A DNA stretch of 64,000 nucleotides from CAWBVG01 sp963792175 (GTDB taxonomy: Bacteria > Acidobacteriota > Vicinamibacteria > Vicinamibacterales > CAVVIG01): positions 1 through 64,000 of the forward strand of contig CAWBVG010000042.1 of NCBI GenBank assembly GCA_963792175.1. Direction: 5' to 3'. Below are positions 1 to 7,800 of the stretch, piece by piece (positions within the stretch are counted from its first letter, which is position 1; each line of letters starts with the position of its first letter). The notes below the pieces were generated by a model. That model made no database searches. It was not told where the DNA came from and saw nothing but the letters and a program-made list of their open reading frames with translations. Position numbers and translations under genes: made by a program.

Positions 1-25
1 GCTCTGCGCGCCCACAAGGAGAATC

Positions 26-184
26 ATGGCCAGCCATTCGATCTTCGGCGCCATCGGTCAGTGCCCGCACTGCGCCGATCACCGCTTTTCGGGGCCGCCG
101 CTGCTCACACCGGAAGCAAGCGTGACCTGCCACAAATGCGGGCAGGCCAGCACCGTCGAGGTGGCGTACTCACCACCGCGTTGA
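26..184 (+). CDS. Small zinc-ribbon protein, 52 aa
   Basis: A short open frame with an ATG preceded by a good Shine-Dalgarno (AAGGAG, 4 nt before the start). The protein has two Cys pairs, CPHC at residues 13-16 and CHKC at 35-38, with 18 residues between them, the geometry of a zinc ribbon or zinc knuckle. No other domain is visible. Its partner (nucleic acid or protein) cannot be told. It lies in the alphaproteobacterial part of the window, on the same strand as the lysine-rich gene at 303. The frame is intact, unlike most neighbours. Function unknown; the metal-binding call rests only on the cysteine pattern. Confidence 0.6.
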   Translation: MASHSIFGAIGQCPHCADHRFSGPPLLTPEASVTCHKCGQASTVEVAYSPPR

Positions 185-302
185 AGGCGGGTGTGGTGAA
201 AAAACTCAGCGATCACCGCGTGGTGCAGGATCGCACTGCCGGATAAAGTTGAGTAAAATCGCCGAGTCGCAACCCTCACATCACCGATCAGCGGAGGACG
301 CC

Positions 303-434
303 ATGGCCAAAGGTCAGATGAGAAGCAACAAGGAAAAGAAGAAACCCAAGCAGGACAAGAACAAGGCCAAGGGCGCGGCGCCCTCGCCGTTCGCCGCCAA
401 CCAGGGCCAGGCCAAGCCGGGCGGCAAGAAGTAA
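303..434 (+). CDS. Small lysine-rich basic protein, 43 aa
   Basis: An ATG preceded by GCGGAGGA starts a 43-residue, highly basic protein (MAKGQMRSNKEKKKPKQDKN at the N-terminus, ending in GGKK). The Lys cluster at residues 9-23 is followed by a Pro/Ala/Gly tail with a PSPFA motif. From memory, proteins of this type are widespread in Rhizobiales and annotated as hypothetical; their role is unknown. A nucleic-acid-associated role is only a guess from charge. An upstream in-frame TTG at 249 would lengthen it, but the RBS favours 303. Confidence 0.65.
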   Translation: MAKGQMRSNKEKKKPKQDKNKAKGAAPSPFAANQGQAKPGGKK

Positions 435-461
435 GCCGCCGACCAGCCGCGGCGCCACGGT

Positions 462-1285
462 TTACGCCGGCGGCGCCACCAGCGCGTCGTCGGGCTTGTT
501 GTTGCGCTGAGCGCGTCGGCGACGAAGCCCGAGGCCTTCATCTCCTCGACGAAGCCGCGCAGGTAGCGCGCCGCCGTGTCGCGGCCCTTGGGCATGCCCA
601 TCGCCTGCTCGATCGCCATGAAGCGGCCCTCGATCACCCGCAGGTTGGGATTGCGGCTCGCGAATTCGACGATCGGCTGGCGCACGCCGGCCGACGGCTT
701 CGAGCTGTCGTCGACGAACATCGCCATCGCCTCGTTGCCGGTCGGCGCGCGGACGAGTTGCGCGTGCTTGAGCGTGCGCGAGAGGTAGAGGTCGTAGGCC
801 GAGCCTTTGCGCGACGGCGACGCGCACGCCGTCGCGATCGACGTCGGCGACCGTGCGCAGGGCCGAGTCCTTCGGCACCATGTAGGTGCCCTCGATGATG
901 AGGTAAGGCGCGGTGAACGCGATCTCGGTCGCGCGCGCCGGCTCGATGGCGAGAAACGCTACGTCCCACGCGCCGCTCGCTTGAGCGCCTCGAACACCTT
1001 GCCGGCGGCGTCATAGGTGATGAGCTGCGGCGTCAGGCCGAGACGGCGGCCGAACTCGCCCGCCAGATCCACCGTGATGCCGCGCGGCTTGCCGGTCGCC
1101 GTATCGGTCTGCGCCAGCACCGAATTGCCGAGGTTGATCGCCACGCGTAGTGTGCCGGTGGGGGCGAAATATTTCACGACGTCAGGGGGGACGGTGCTCA
1201 CGATGCTGCCTCGCTGGAGGATTGGGCGGATGTCGGGCGACGATAGTCGAGAGTTGAGGCGGGCAAATCCTGGCGCGGCGCTCAT
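462..1285 (-). pseudogene. Amino-acid ABC transporter substrate-binding protein (SBP_bac_3), frame-broken
   Basis: Three overlapping minus-strand frames join into one family 3 solute-binding protein. The first holds GTLRVAINLGNSVLAQ and FEALK, the second MVPKDSALRTVADVDRDGVR, and the third LKHAQLVRAPTGNEAMAMF through MAIEQAMGMPKGRDTAARYL and FVEEMKASGFVA. The joined product of about 250 aa matches the polar amino-acid binding proteins of ABC importers (periplasmic). No clear signal peptide is seen, so the start is uncertain: 1285, or a GTG nearer VSTVPPDVVKYF. At least three frame shifts (near 960, 800 and 510) break it. The overall length is conserved, which points to sequence error rather than decay. 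It is convergent with the lysine-rich gene at 303. Confidence 0.6.
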
Positions 1286-1380
1286 CGGCGGTCAGGCGGA
1301 TCATCGAGCAGACTTAATTTCACCAAAGCCTGAAGAACTATAGGATACGCGCGGGGACAGAAACGGCTTGGGAGGGTCGG

Positions 1381-2181
1381 ATGAGGAGTGGATGGATCGC
1401 GGTGTCGCTGGCGGCGGGAGCCATGATGGTTGCGCCATGCGTGTTATCGGCGCAGCAACCGCCGGTGCGGCAAGCGCAGGCGCCGAAGGCAAAGCAGATA
1501 CCGCGTCCCCAGCCCGGAACCCGACCTCGACGTCGAAGAACTGACGCCCTCGCAAATCCAGCGCGCGCAGGACCCTGCGCCGCCGCCGCGGCGAAAGGCG
1601 CCGCGAAATCGTCGCCCAAACAAACAGAACTGACGGCACGCAGGCCGGCACGCGCCATCGCCTGCAGCGGCGCGTTCGCCAAGGACTCGACCCATCTCAA
1701 GCTTGCGACCGCCTACAAGTCGCTGAACGTAACGTTCACCGAGGTGGACGGACCGGAGGGCGCCAAGCTGATGGCCTCGGTGCTATTCCCCAAAGATCCA
1801 AAACGCCGTCTTGAAGTGTGGTGGCTGAACGAAGCCGGCCGCTCCGGCATCTACCTGATCGTCATCAACGGCCAGTCCACCTGGACGGCGCCGAAGGGGC
1901 TCAAGCTCGGCCTGCCGCTCGCTGCCCTGGAGAAGCTCAACGGCAAGCCGTTCAAGCTCAAGGGTTTCGACAAGGAAAATTCCAGCACGATCACCGATTG
2001 GGACGGCGGCGCGCTGGCGCAACTGCCGGGCGGCTGCAAAGCCGGCGTGCGGCTCACGTCCGACACCAAGGCGCCACAGGAGGCCCGCGACGCGGTGGCC
2101 GGCAGCGAGGACTTCGCGTCGGCGGACGCCAAGGTGCGGGCGGTGAAGCCGACCGTTGCCGAGATCATCCTGGGATATTAG
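1381..2181 (+). CDS. Secreted protein of unknown function
   Basis: A 266-aa protein with a typical signal peptide (MRSGWIAVSLAAGAMMVAP, cleavage near LSAQQ at residue 25). The mature part has a Pro/Arg-rich region and a conserved-looking C-terminal domain from about residue 92 (IACSGAFAKDSTHLKLA) to the end. That domain carries two widely spaced Cys residues (Cys94 and one near residue 219) that could form a disulfide in the periplasm. Residues about 45-65 are odd: the +1 frame there reads EPDLDVEELTPSQIQRAQD, which looks more protein-like. Two compensating indels near 1515 and 1585 are therefore likely. I do not recognise the family. It lies convergent with the DUF1236-like gene at 2199. Confidence 0.5.
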   Translation: MRSGWIAVSLAAGAMMVAPCVLSAQQPPVRQAQAPKAKQIPRPQPGTRPRRRRTDALANPARAGPCAAAAAKGAAKSSPKQTELTARRPARAIACSGAFAKDSTHLKLATAYKSLNVTFTEVDGPEGAKLMASVLFPKDPKRRLEVWWLNEAGRSGIYLIVINGQSTWTAPKGLKLGLPLAALEKLNGKPFKLKGFDKENSSTITDWDGGALAQLPGGCKAGVRLTSDTKAPQEARDAVAGSEDFASADAKVRAVKPTVAEIILGY

Positions 2182-2198
2182 GCCGCGGCAAGCCGGCA

Positions 2199-2644
2199 TC
2201 AGTCCATCAATTTGTAGCGGGGGATTTGCGCCACCACCTCGCGGTTGACGGGATCGACCAGCAGGATGCGGTCCTCGAGCTTCACGAACTTGTAGCTGCC
2301 AACCAGGGGATCTTGCGCGTCACGATGGCCGGCAGGTCCCGCAAATCGACCGAATCCGGCAGGTCGGCGGCAGCTTCGTGCGCGGAATCGCGGCATCCGG
2401 CACTTCCGGAAGGTTGATCACGCCCATGAAAATCCAGCCGCGCTGTTCGTCGCTCAGCGGCAGGATTTCCCGATGTCCGACGCCAACGGTGCCGATGCTG
2501 CCGGTCATGTGATCGGCGGAGGCGGCCGACGCGGCCCGGCACACCGTCCTGATCGGTGGTTGCGCTCTCTTGCGCCGCCGCCAACGTTACGCCGGCGACC
2601 AGCGTCACCGTCAGTGCGCCATGACGAAACCAGGATCGCATCAT
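2199..2644 (-). pseudogene. DUF1236-like secreted protein, frame-broken
   Basis: Start ATG at 2644 with GGAGGATAAG directly upstream. The N-terminus MMRSWFRHGALTVTLVAGVT is a signal peptide. Other frames supply GTVGVGHREILPLSDEQRGW, VINLPEVPDAAIPRTKLPP, and finally YKFVKLEDRILLVDPVNREV followed by VAQIPRYKLMD. The ending (a strand, 'D-R-I-L-L-V-D-P', 'V-V-x-x-I-P') is the hallmark of DUF1236-type proteins of Rhizobiales. At least three frame shifts separate the pieces. Function unknown. Two related genes follow at 2813 and 3892, so this is a small family cluster of periplasmic proteins. Confidence 0.5.
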
Positions 2645-2812
2645 CTTATCCTCCAAAATCGATTTAGAGGCTAGCGATCGATCCCTCCCGCTTTGTTAAC
2701 GCGCCCGGCGCGGGGGCCGTTGCATTGTTCCGACAGAGTCAACGGACGCTGAACGCGGCCGACATGGTCAACGGGCCATGAAGATGGCGATACGCACAAC
2801 CGCGTCGCCAGG

Positions 2813-3326
2813 CTATCCGCTGAACTCGCCCACCACGACGCGCTCGGGCGGCGACAACAAGCAGAACCTTGTCGCCAGCAACGGTGTACTGATAGCCGCT
2901 GACCTGCGGCACGCGCGCGACGACCTCCTGCGGCACCGGGCGCAACTCGACCGACAGCGGCAACTCGACCCCGAATGCCGCATTCGGCGCAGCGCCCGGC
3001 GCGGGCTGGCCCTTGAGCGCCTGATAGATCGCGCGCCGCTGCTCATCGGTGAGATTCTTGAACGTGTAGGCGGCAGTGATCAGCTTGTCATCGGCGGCAT
3101 TTTTCTCGGAAATCGTCGACGGCACCGCATCGCTTCCCGGCATGGCGCCGGGAACCGGCTGCACGGGAGGCGCCGCCAGCGGGGAATGGCCATCGGCTTG
3201 CGGCGGCGTCGCATTGGGACCGGGCACCTGACCCTCGGGGCTATGTCCGGCGTTTTGCGCCGATGGCGGCACCGACTCCAAGAGCGCGAAGGCCAGAAGG
3301 GTGCTTCGCAACAGGGCGGCGCGCAT
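2813..3326 (-). pseudogene. DUF1236-like secreted protein, one frame shift near the 3' end
   Basis: Starts at an ATG with GGAGAAAATCC upstream. Signal peptide MRAALLRSTLLAFALLESVP, then a Pro/Gly-rich stretch, then LTDEQRRAIYQALKGQ (a helix common in this family) and VELRPVPQEVVARVPQVSGY followed by YTVAGDKVLLV. The frame then shifts near 2860; the other frame finishes with SPPERVVVGEFSG and a stop at 2813. Same family as the genes at 2199 and 3892. Function is not established; the family is periplasmic by its signal peptide. A single indel explains the break. Confidence 0.55.
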
Positions 3327-3507
3327 GGATTTTCTCCTCGCGGGCGGAGCAAACTAAGGGCAACGCCAAGGCAGGGCTCGGAGTTCCAACTGTTGCTCCA
3401 AGTCCACACCCGCAAGATTTTCGTCAGCGAACGCCGCGATCAAGCGAGTTTTGGTATTCCCCTGAATATTGTTCACCTACGATTCACCGGGGGTTGGGGA
3501 AAATCGC

Positions 3508-3891
3508 ATGATTCTCGCATCGCTTGCCGCGGCGGCGCTGGTTGTCACCGTCGCCACCGGGCCAAACCTGGAACTCGACGGTTCGACGATCAATTGTCCC
3601 CGCGCCAGAAAAATGCCGCGGTGCAGCCGCTGGTCCGGTCCGCCACCGAATGCATCGCCCGCACGGTGTTGGCCGATCCGCGCTTTCAGACGCGCGAACC
3701 GGTCGACGAATCTCGGCGATCTGATCGTGGCCTCGATGCCGTCCTGCGTCACGCCGGTGCGCGCGATGATCGACGCCTATGACCGCTATTTCGGCGACGG
3801 CACCGGCGAGGCCTTTTTCATGGGGCCGTATCTCGACGTGCTGCCGGCCGTGGTCAATCGATGGGTTCCCGATGATCGGTCGGTACATCCG
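3508..3891 (+). pseudogene. Small secreted protein of unknown function, frame-broken
   Basis: Begins with MILASLAAAALVVTVATGP, a signal peptide. Pieces in two other frames continue as LSPRQKNAAVQPLVRSATEC, IARTVLADPRFQTREP, then NLGDLIVASMPSCVTPVRAM and IDAYDRYFGDGTGEAFFMGP followed by YLDVLPAVVNRW. The conserved Cys residues in SATEC and MPSC suggest a disulfide-bonded periplasmic protein. From memory, hypothetical proteins like this occur in Bradyrhizobium. The 3' end is not fixed because the frame is uncertain after VNRW; the end given is approximate and abuts the converging DUF1236 gene. Confidence 0.4.
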
Positions 3892-4289
3892 TCACTGCGG
3901 AATGACATCGACCACGCGCATGGTGGTCGGATCGACCAGCACGATCTGATTGTGCACCAGCGTATACTTCACGGTCTTGGCCGCCGGCACCGTCGCAAGG
4001 CGCGATCCGGCAACACATAGAGTTCGAGCTGCGGCGGCACCGGCGCGCCGATCGAGCGACAAATTCGGTTCCCGCCGTCGACCTGCTTGCCGTCCTGACG
4101 CACGGCATCGAAGATGGCGGTCTTCTGCGCCGCCGTCAGCTGAATCTGCGAGATGGGGTCGCGGGTGGCGGCGCTCAGGCTTTCGGGCGGGCGCTCGACC
4201 GTTCCGGGAATGCGGCTCTGTGCTGCAGCCAACCCGGCGCTGGTGACCAGCATCAGCGCGGTTGCAATCACCTTCATGACGTTCTCCAT
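3892..4289 (-). pseudogene. DUF1236 family secreted protein, frame-broken
   Basis: ATG at 4289 with a strong AGGAGGACACC Shine-Dalgarno. The N-terminus MENVMKVIATALMLVTSAGL continues into AAAQS, a signal peptide. Then come ISQIQLTAAQKTAIFDAVRQ and VPPQLELYVLP. After a frame shift near 4000 another frame gives AKTVKYTLVHNQIVLVDPTT and MRVVDVIPQ, the characteristic C-terminus of DUF1236. This is the clearest of the three DUF1236-like genes in the window. Role unknown; predicted periplasmic. The frame break is probably sequence error. Confidence 0.6.
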
Positions 4290-4366
4290 GGTGTCCTCCT
4301 GGGATCCACGGCTCAACGCCGTGGGAAGTGCGACGTTCCAGGGCCTCGGCATGCGCATACGAAAGC

Positions 4367-4384
4367 GGCCCCGAAACCGGGGCC
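4367..4384 (-). terminator. GC-rich hairpin downstream of the small secreted protein gene
   Basis: GGCCCCG and CGGGGCC form a 7-bp perfect stem with the 4-nt loop AAAC, 20 nt past the stop of the minus-strand gene at 4404. There is no U-run, so it may be a Rho-assisted terminator or a 3'-end stabiliser. Confidence 0.4.
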
Positions 4385-4403
4385 ACTCCCGCAGCAAGAC
4401 TTG

Positions 4404-4703
4404 CTAGTCGCAACGGCGCTCGGTGCGCTTCACCCGGCGGCCATCGTCGCGTTCGATATAGGTAGTCGCGGTGCGGCAACGCTCCAGCCGCGGTCCGACA
4501 CGGACGCCGCCCGGGCCGACGCCGACGGTACGTCTTCGCGATCCCGGTACACCCGACGATCACCGCGGTCCCGACCGATTTCGACATCGACGCCTTGCGC
4601 CACCTTCAATTCCTGCGCATGGGCAGGCGTAGTTCCGGTAAACACGGGCGCAGCTGCAAAAAAGGGCAGCGGCAACCGCTGCAGCAAAAGCAAACTTCAG
4701 CAT
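4404..4703 (-). pseudogene. Small secreted basic protein of unknown function, frame-broken
   Basis: ATG at 4703 with CAGGAGATAA upstream. The pieces are MLKFAFAAAVAAA (signal peptide), then in another frame QELKVAQGVDVEIGRDRGDR and RVYRDREDV, and finally RCRTATTYIERDDGRRVKRT with ERRCD and a stop at 4404. Joined, it is about 95 aa, with paired Cys at the C-terminus and a strongly Arg/Asp-rich middle. From memory, this kind of small periplasmic protein is frequent in Bradyrhizobium-type genomes; function unknown. At least two frame shifts. Confidence 0.5.
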
Positions 4704-4910
4704 GAGTTATCTCCTGGGCTCAATATCCTCAGGTAACAAAATTGTCGAGATGGTTCCCTCTCGTGAATTGCACGACCAAGTGGATGGAGCCATCCGGCGC
4801 GGTCCGAGCACAGCGATAGCGATAGCGTCAGGAGAACTATTGCTGCATCCAGCCTGCGGGCCACGAAAGGCCGTGCTGACAAAGGAAAGGACCGGTTTGC
4901 CATGCGGCCT

Positions 4911-4994
4911 GGTAGTATAGAACACTCCGAAGGCGCGCGTCCGACGCTCGGCGGTGACCAGTTCCGGCACCGAGCCATAGAGCACCGACGACGT
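4911..4994 (-). pseudogene. Remnant of a major facilitator superfamily transporter
   Basis: A stretch of about 25 residues reads SVLYGSVPELVTAERRTRAF then GVFYT, which resembles the loop between late transmembrane helices of MFS transporters (Y-G-x-V-P-E-x-V and E-R-R-x-R-A-F-G-x-F-Y-T). Nothing MFS-like precedes or follows it: upstream is the 3' end of a MaoC gene and downstream the frame becomes random. It may be a decayed gene end or a sign of a local assembly join. The remaining 4740-4910 stretch shows no recognisable gene. Confidence 0.35.
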
Positions 4995-4998
4995 GCTG

Positions 4999-5412
4999 TT
5001 AGCGCTTCGCGATCACGCAGCCACCCATTCGCGGCACGGAGTCGCCGATGGCCGCGTCGCAATCACCTCGGTGAAATAAGTGATGGTGTCGCCGGGATGA
5101 ACCGGATTGGGAGAATCCGCATGTCGCGAAAGCCGGGCGACGGACCGAGCATTGCGACCCGCAGGCCGCGGGCGCGGGGCGACCGCATCCTCGCGCTGAC
5201 GGTGCTCGATCACGAGCCGCATCCAGACGCAGGCGGTGTGCCATCCCGAGGCGCATAAGCCGCCGAACAGCGATGCGGCGGCCGCGGCCTCGTCGAGGAG
5301 AACCGGTTGCGGATCGAACTGCGCCGCAAACGCCTTGATCTCGCTCGGCGGTGAAGGTATGGCGGCCGATCTCAGTCGCTTCGCCAACCTGGATCTCCTC
5401 GAAGAATTTCAT
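4999..5412 (-). pseudogene. MaoC-fold (hot-dog) dehydratase-like protein 2, frame-broken
   Basis: Starts MKFFEEIQVGEATEIGRHTF. A second frame continues with EIKAFAAQFDPQPVLLDEAA, AASLFGGLCASGWHTACVWM and later HPGDTITYFTEVIATRPS. The F-D-P-Q-P-x-x-x-D segment followed by a Gly/Ala-SGWHT helix is the MaoC_dehydratas hydratase motif: the Asp and His are the expected catalytic pair for adding water to enoyl thioesters. Probably about 150 aa when joined; at least two shifts. It is preceded by a paralogue (5432-5881) and read in the same direction, so the pair probably forms a heteromeric or duplicated enoyl-CoA hydratase unit. Substrate unknown. Confidence 0.6.
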
Positions 5413-5431
5413 CTGCGATCCGGAGCGCGGT

Positions 5432-5881
5432 TCAGGCGCGGCCCGGCGGCCGAGCATGAAGTTCATCGTCATGGTCATCGGCGTGTACCCTTGGCATCGA
5501 GAAGATCAAACTTGAATTTGACCCAGCCCATTGCGGTCGGCTCCGCGAGATGCGGGTGTCGGCCACCGTCGCGCGCGCCCTCAACGGGACGCCCGGGCGC
5601 ATCGGCACGAGCCATTTCACTTCGTCGACACCGGGCGCACCCCAAAAATCCGCGCGCGTGATGAAGCCGTCGCTGAGCATACGCATCAGCACGCAGCAAC
5701 TGTGCCAGCCCGATGCAGCGAGCCCGCCCAGCATGCTGGCCTCGCCGGCGGCATCGTCAAGGTGCATAGGCTGCGGATCGAAGGCGGCGGCAAAGGCCAC
5801 GATCTCCTCACGGGAAAGCGTGCGCGGGCCGTATTCGGCGATGCTGCCAGCGACGAAATCTTCCCAAAACAGCCTGCTCAC
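5432..5881 (-). pseudogene. MaoC-fold (hot-dog) dehydratase-like protein 1, frame-broken near its end
   Basis: GTG start at 5881 with GGGAGG upstream. The protein opens SRLFWEDFVAGSIAEYGPRT and contains EEIVAFAAAFDPQPMHLDDA, ASMLGGLAASGWHSCCVLMR and later GAPGVDEVKWLVPMRPGVPL. The catalytic-type Asp (HLDDA) and His (SGWHS) are both present. The frame shifts near 5530, where another frame gives MGWVKFKFDLLDAKG, and again near MNFMLGRR. Same fold as the gene just downstream. The family hydrates enoyl thioesters in fatty-acid or PHA metabolism; the true substrate cannot be read from the sequence. Confidence 0.65.
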
Positions 5882-6058
5882 CGATCCTCCCTGTGGCCCG
5901 TTAAGCACTCGGATGAACAGGGGCTGGGAATCGGGGTTATTGACGAACCATCAACACAAAAGCAACAAATTAACTGTCGATTGATCGGCAGGGGCGGCCG
6001 GACGGTCTCATCCGGCCACCGATCTCGGGTCTTGCCCGGCATCGAGAGGAGGAGAGCC

Positions 6059-6348
6059 ATGTTCGATCTTCGCGACCTTTTTCAGTGGGATCGCTTCATC
6101 ACGCCGTCGATCATCAAGATCTTCTACTGGCTCGCCGTCGTCATCTCCGTACTGCAGGGCTGTCGGGTGTCTTTTCCGGGCTGCGTTTGATGCTGCTCGA
6201 TCCGCTCAGTGGACTGTTCATGGTGATCGCAAGCCTGATCGGCCTGCTCATCGGCGTGATCGCCGCCCGCATCATGGCGGAATACGTCCTGATCATTTTC
6301 CGCATCAACGAGCATCTCGGCGCAATACGCAATCGCGGGCAGATGTAA
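6059..6348 (+). pseudogene. DUF4282 small membrane protein, one frame shift
   Basis: ATG at 6059 behind AGAGGAGGAG. Reads MFDLRDLFQWDRFITPSIIK and IFYWLAVVISVL (first membrane segment). After a shift near 6160 the other frame gives GVFSGLRLMLLDPLSGLFMV then IASLIGLLIGVIAARIMAEY (second and third hydrophobic segments), ending INEHLGAIRNRGQM. This matches DUF4282: a short N-terminal amphipathic region, two or three membrane helices, and a C-terminal 'ARI..E..I..F.IN.' segment. Role unknown. Intergenic 5882-6058 shows no other gene. A palindrome separates it from the converging ychF. Confidence 0.6.
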
Positions 6349-6354
6349 CGATCT

Positions 6355-6378
6355 GTCGCCCCGCGAAAGCGGGGACGA
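6355..6378. terminator. Palindrome with GAAA loop between converging DUF4282 and ychF
   Basis: CCCCGC and GCGGGG flank the tetraloop GAAA, extended by GTCG and CGAC outside. It lies just past both converging stops, so it can act in either direction. Palindromes of this type are common in Bradyrhizobium-like genomes (from memory), supporting the alphaproteobacterial origin of this part. Confidence 0.5.
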
Positions 6379-6389
6379 CTACAGATGGC

Positions 6390-7487
6390 TTACGTCGCAA
6401 ACCGGAAATGCATCACGTCGCCGTCGGCGACGACATAGTCCTTGCCTTCGAGCCGAAACTTGCCGGCGTCGCGCGCGCCGGCCTCGCCGCCGAGCTACGA
6501 TAGTCGTCATAGGCGATGGTTTCGGCGCGGATGAAGCCGCGCTCGAAATCGGTATGAATGACGCCCGCCGCCTGCGGCGCGCTGGTGCCGCGCGTGATGG
6601 TCCAGGCCCGCGCTTCCTTCGGCCCGGCGGTGAAGAAGGTCACGAGGTCCAAGCAATTCGTAGCCGGCGCGGATGAGCCGGTCGAGGCCCGGCTCGGTCG
6701 AGCCCGATGGCTTCGAGATAATCGGCGCGCTCGGCGCGCGAGAGCACCGCGATCTCCGCCTCGATCTTCGCGGAGATGACGACGCGCCGGCGCCTTCCTG
6801 CCGGGCGCGCTCCTCGACCTGCGGGAGAGAGCGTTGCCGGTCGCAGCCGATCCCTCGTCGACATTGCAGACATAGAGCACCGGCATCGAGGTCAGCAGGC
6901 CCAGCATGTGAAAGGCCTTCTCCTCCTCCGGCTTGCGCTCGACCAGGCGCGCCGGCTTGCCTTCGCGCAGCAGCACCAGCGTGCGATTGACCAGCGTCCA
7001 AGCTGTTCCTTGGCTTCCTTGTCGCCGCCTTTCGCCTTCTTCTCGAGACCGCGGCGCGCCGTTCCAGGCTTTCGAGATCGGCGAGCATCAGTTCGGTCTC
7101 GACCGTCTCGATATCGGCGATCGGGTCGATCTTGTTCTCGACATGGGTGACGTCGTAATCCTCGAAGCAGCGCACCACATGCGCGATGGCGTCGACCTCG
7201 CGGATATTGGCGAGGAACTGGTTGCCGAGCCCCTCGCCCTTCGATGCGCCGCGCACCAGGCCCGCAATGTCGACGAAGGTGAGCCGCGTCGGAATGATCT
7301 CCGCCGACTTGGCGAGCTTCGCCAGCGCGTCGAGCCGCGGATCCGGCACCGCGACCTCGCCGACATTCGGCTCGATGGTGCAGAACGGATAGTTCGCCGC
7401 CTGCGCGGCCGCGGTCTGGGTCAGCGCATTGAAGAGCGTCGATTTGCCGACATTCGGCAGGCCGACGATGCCGCATTTGAATCCCAT
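6390..7487 (-). pseudogene. ychF: Ribosome-binding ATPase YchF, broken by several frame shifts
   Basis: The N-terminus is intact: MGFKCGIVGLPNVGKSTLFN holds the P-loop, followed by FVDIAGLVRGASKGEGLGNQ, the G3-type segment with its switch. Further pieces sit in alternating frames: EKKAKGGDKEAKEQL, MLLREGKPARLVERKPEEEK, MPVLYVCNVDE (NxxE-type base recognition), AEIAVLSRAERADYLEAIG, AGYELLGP, LVTFFTAGPKEARAWTITRG, VIHTDFERGFIRAETIAYDD and finally KDYVVADGDVMHFRFAT with its stop at 6390. The full span equals 365 codons, the normal YchF length, so the six or so shifts look like sequencing indels rather than decay. YchF is an Obg-class ATPase that binds ribosomes. It sits next to pth, as in most bacteria. 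Confidence 0.85.
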
Positions 7488-7524
7488 GAAATCTCTCGCG
7501 AATGATGGTGGTCAGCGGCGGAGC

Positions 7525-7725
7525 TCAATCGTTCGGCCGCTCCGGCTCTTTGTCTTCTTTGTCCATAAAGCCTTTGGCCTGCATGGCCAGATGGACCTTG
7601 TTCTGGAAGCTCGCATCCTGCCCTTTCGCCAACAGCCCGGCATTGTCGGCGATGATGTCGCGTAATGCTTCGACCCAGTCGCGCTCGCTCTTGGCGAAAT
7701 CGGACAGCACGTGCCCGTGCACCAG
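7525..7725 (-). pseudogene. pth: Peptidyl-tRNA hydrolase, C-terminal third only
   Basis: The frame reads LVHGHVLSDFAKSERDWVEA, ADNAGLLAKGQDASFQNKVH and LAMQAKGF before a short charged tail. This matches the end of alphaproteobacterial Pth, including the 'VLSDFAK.E..W' and 'FQNKVHLAM' segments. Everything upstream (the catalytic Asn, His and Asp region, about 135 residues) is missing: a TAG lies immediately before LVHG, and beyond it the DNA is an acidobacterial-type repeat. In an intact chromosome pth precedes ychF, as here. The cut marks the join of two unrelated sequences. Confidence 0.75.
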
Positions 7726-7728
7726 CTA
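7723..7728. other. Probable chimeric junction between alphaproteobacterial and acidobacterial DNA
   Basis: On the left pth is cut after its last third; on the right mutL ends without its C-terminal dimerisation domain. Word repeats typical of the right-hand genome start at 7729. Gene content, intergenic style and density of frame breaks all change here. No transposase, integrase, tRNA or direct repeat that would indicate a natural insertion is visible. Confidence 0.7.
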
Positions 7729-7800
7729 GGGTGCTAGGTGCGAGGGTGCCAGGTGCTACGGTGCCAGGTGCTACGGTGCCAGGTGCACGGTGCCAGGTGC
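7729..7800. repeat. Word repeat, GGTGCCAGGTGCTA type
   Basis: About eight imperfect copies of a 7-8-nt word (GGTGCTA, GGTGCGA, GGTGCCA, GGTGCAC) stand head to tail. Only one arm is present; the facing arm may have been lost at the junction. It overlaps the apparent 3' end of mutL and supplies its stop codon. The same word recurs at 22,170. Confidence 0.8.

Noticed and set aside
7729..7800. Regular repeats that might be taken for a CRISPR array
   Set aside because: Unit length is only 7-8 nt with no unique spacers, and no cas gene is near.
7723..7800. Genomic island or integrated element with an attachment site at the 7.7 kb boundary
   Set aside because: No integrase, tRNA or direct repeat, and genes on both sides are truncated, which fits a mis-join better than integration.
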